From Candidatus Omnitrophota bacterium (GTDB lineage: Bacteria; Omnitrophota; Gorgyraeia; Gygaellales; Profunditerraquicolaceae), in NCBI GenBank assembly GCA_028713875.1, contig JAQTNM010000080.1, forward strand, positions 1 through 7,054: a stretch of 7,054 bases of DNA, given 5' to 3'. Below the pieces are notes generated by a model. It did not search any database and was not told where the DNA came from. It saw only the letters and a list, made by a program, of their open reading frames with translations. The translations under genes were made by a program, and so were the position numbers. How positions within the stretch are numbered: the stretch's first letter is position 1; each line of letters begins with the position of its first letter. Positions 5,805 to 7,054 of the stretch are shown piece by piece.

Positions 5805-7054
5805 ATGGCTTAAAAAAGACCTGGAATTTATCTGGCACCCTTACACACAGATGAAGGATTGCGAGAAATTCCCGCCTGTATTAATAGAAAAGGCAAAGGG
5901 TATCAGGCTTTACGACCATAAAGGCAATTTTTATTACGATACCATTTCCAGCTGGTGGTGCAATGTCCACGGCCACAACCATCCCCGCATAAAAAAAGCG
6001 ATCAAAAAACAATTGGACTGCCTGGAACATGTTTTATTCGCGGGTTTTACCCATAAGCCGGCAATTTTACTGGCAGAGAAACTCGTTGCTCTTGCGCCAG
6101 GAAAATTAAACAGGGTATTCTTTTCCGATAACGGCTCTACAGCCGTAGAGATAGCCCTGAAGATGTCTTTCCAATACTGGCAAAATACCGGCAGGAGAGT
6201 AAAAAGGAAATTTGTATCTCTGGATAACGGTTATCACGGTGATACCATCGGCGCGATGAGCGTAAGCGGGATAGACCTTTTCAATAAAGTATTTTCGCCC
6301 TTATTTTACCGTTCTTTTAAAATACCTTCCCCATATTGTTACCGCTGTCCGGAGAAAAAAGACAGGCAGACATGTGACATAGATTGCATAAAGCCGCTTG
6401 AGGCTTTGTTAGAGAAAAAATCCGGGGAAATCGCGGCTATCATCCTGGAACCCAGGGTCCTTGGCGCTGCGGGTATGCTTGTTTATCCGCGGGAATATTT
6501 AATAAGGGCCGCTGCCCTGGCAAAGAAATTCAACATCCATTTCATCGCTGATGAAGTAGCTACCGGCTTCGGCAGGACAGGGCAGATGTTTGCTTCAGAG
6601 GGCCTGGAGCCGGACTTTATGTGCCTTTCCAAAGGGATCACCTCCGGCTATCTGCCGCTGGCTGCCACATTAACTTCGGAGAAAATATACAAGGCTTTTT
6701 ACGGGGGTTATTACCCAAAAAAGACTTTTTATCACGGTCACACTTATACCGGGAATCCGCTGGGCTGTTCAGCTGCCCTGGCCAGCCTGGAAATATTCGA
6801 GAAAGAAAATACTTTAGAAAGAGCAAAAAATATGATACCGTTATTCAACAGGCGCCTGCGGGATTTCAGGGGCCTTAAGCTAGTGGGGGACGTAAGGGCC
6901 ATCGGCCTTATCGGCGCGCTGGAACTGGTCAGGGACAAAAAGACAAAAGAACGTTTTGGTCTTAATGAAAGGATCGGCCTGCGGGTTTACAGACTGGGCC
7001 TTGAGAAAAACCTTATTTTAAGGCCCTTGGGCGATATAGTCTATTTTTTCCTTC
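5797..7054 (+). CDS. bioA: Adenosylmethionine-8-amino-7-oxononanoate aminotransferase BioA (3' end cut by window)
   Basis: This PLP class III aminotransferase converts KAPA to 7,8-diaminopelargonic acid. The frame opens at ATG 5797, overlaps bioD by eight bases, and stays open for 419 codons to the window edge; the family is about 430-455, so only the tail is missing. Motifs are WHPYTQ (13-18), SSWW (51-54), DNGSTAVEIALK (111-122), GYHGDT (145-150), DEVATGFGRTG (252-262, Asp252 holds the PLP nitrogen), the Schiff-base Lys279 in LSKGITSGY, HGHTYTGNPLG (313-323) and RPLGD (409-413). Residues 181-197 carry a CxxC-x8-CxxxC cluster seen in a subset of BioA proteins. The ribosome site is AAGAGG at 5781-5786. 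The usual amino donor is SAM; a lysine-using subtype exists in bacilli and cannot be excluded from sequence alone. Confidence 0.95.
   Translation, partial: MDKWLKKDLEFIWHPYTQMKDCEKFPPVLIEKAKGIRLYDHKGNFYYDTISSWWCNVHGHNHPRIKKAIKKQLDCLEHVLFAGFTHKPAILLAEKLVALAPGKLNRVFFSDNGSTAVEIALKMSFQYWQNTGRRVKRKFVSLDNGYHGDTIGAMSVSGIDLFNKVFSPLFYRSFKIPSPYCYRCPEKKDRQTCDIDCIKPLEALLEKKSGEIAAIILEPRVLGAAGMLVYPREYLIRAAALAKKFNIHFIADEVATGFGRTGQMFASEGLEPDFMCLSKGITSGYLPLAATLTSEKIYKAFYGGYYPKKTFYHGHTYTGNPLGCSAALASLEIFEKENTLERAKNMIPLFNRRLRDFRGLKLVGDVRAIGLIGALELVRDKKTKERFGLNERIGLRVYRLGLEKNLILRPLGDIVYFFL

Noticed and set aside
2962..5838. Long minus-strand open frames antisense to bioF, bioH, bioC and bioD
   Set aside because: They overlap strongly supported genes, show no recognisable domain and have no ribosome sites, so they are shadows of the coding strand.
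6621..6878. 85-codon + strand frame inside bioA
   Set aside because: It lies wholly within the bioA frame, whose residues there include the Schiff-base lysine region and HGHTYTGNPLG, so bioA is the real gene.
1..7054. CRISPR array, tRNA, rRNA or a transposase gene
   Set aside because: No regularly spaced direct repeats, no cloverleaf or rRNA-like segment and no transposase motifs were seen on either strand.

Overview
The window is bacterial. It carries two unrelated accessory genes on the left (about 1-1333), a structured intergenic region (1334-1616), and a compact biotin operon that fills the rest (1617-7054). All recognised genes are on the + strand. The mix of TTG, GTG and ATG starts, a pseudopilin with a FTLLE processing site, an ORF6N-type protein and a tightly overlapped bioB-F-H-C-D-A cluster would fit a Gram-negative anaerobe or candidate-phylum organism, for example Omnitrophota-like. 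This placement is inference only, because the window holds no rRNA or phylogenetic marker.

Left part. Positions 1-228 hold no convincing gene, but they end in a hairpin whose 3' arm is the ribosome binding site of the next gene. Positions 229-798 encode an ORF6N-domain protein. It contains a perfect 13+1+13 bp palindrome inside its coding sequence, and its C-terminus looks frameshifted by one extra T. A TTGACA-16-TAAAAT promoter with a seven-G spacer tract follows, and then a TTG-started, cysteine-rich type IV pilin-like protein (848-1333).

Intergenic region. Positions 1416-1570 form a nested inverted repeat: three stems of 16, 10 and 12 bp around a 13-nt loop. It could be a MITE-like or REP-like element or a structured RNA. 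Ten bases further on lies a candidate promoter (TTGCAA-17-TAAAAT), overlapped by a BirA-type biotin operator with a 14-nt spacer. The predicted transcript start falls almost on the bioB ATG, and bioB has no Shine-Dalgarno sequence, so its message may be nearly leaderless.

Biotin operon. BioC methylates malonyl-ACP so that fatty acid synthesis can build a pimeloyl chain. The BioH-like esterase removes the methyl group. BioF, BioA, BioD and BioB then make KAPA, DAPA, dethiobiotin and biotin. All five junctions overlap (13, 26, 8, 4 and 8 nt), which implies one mRNA with coupled translation. bioA is cut by the window end after 419 codons. The most notable enzyme detail is in BioB: the position of the E. 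coli [2Fe-2S] ligand Cys97 is Gly, while the other auxiliary-cluster ligands are kept.

I see no clearly novel multi-gene system. The best leads are the 1416-1570 element, the palindrome inside the ORF6N gene, the operator with possible leaderless bioB start, and the BioB ligand change.
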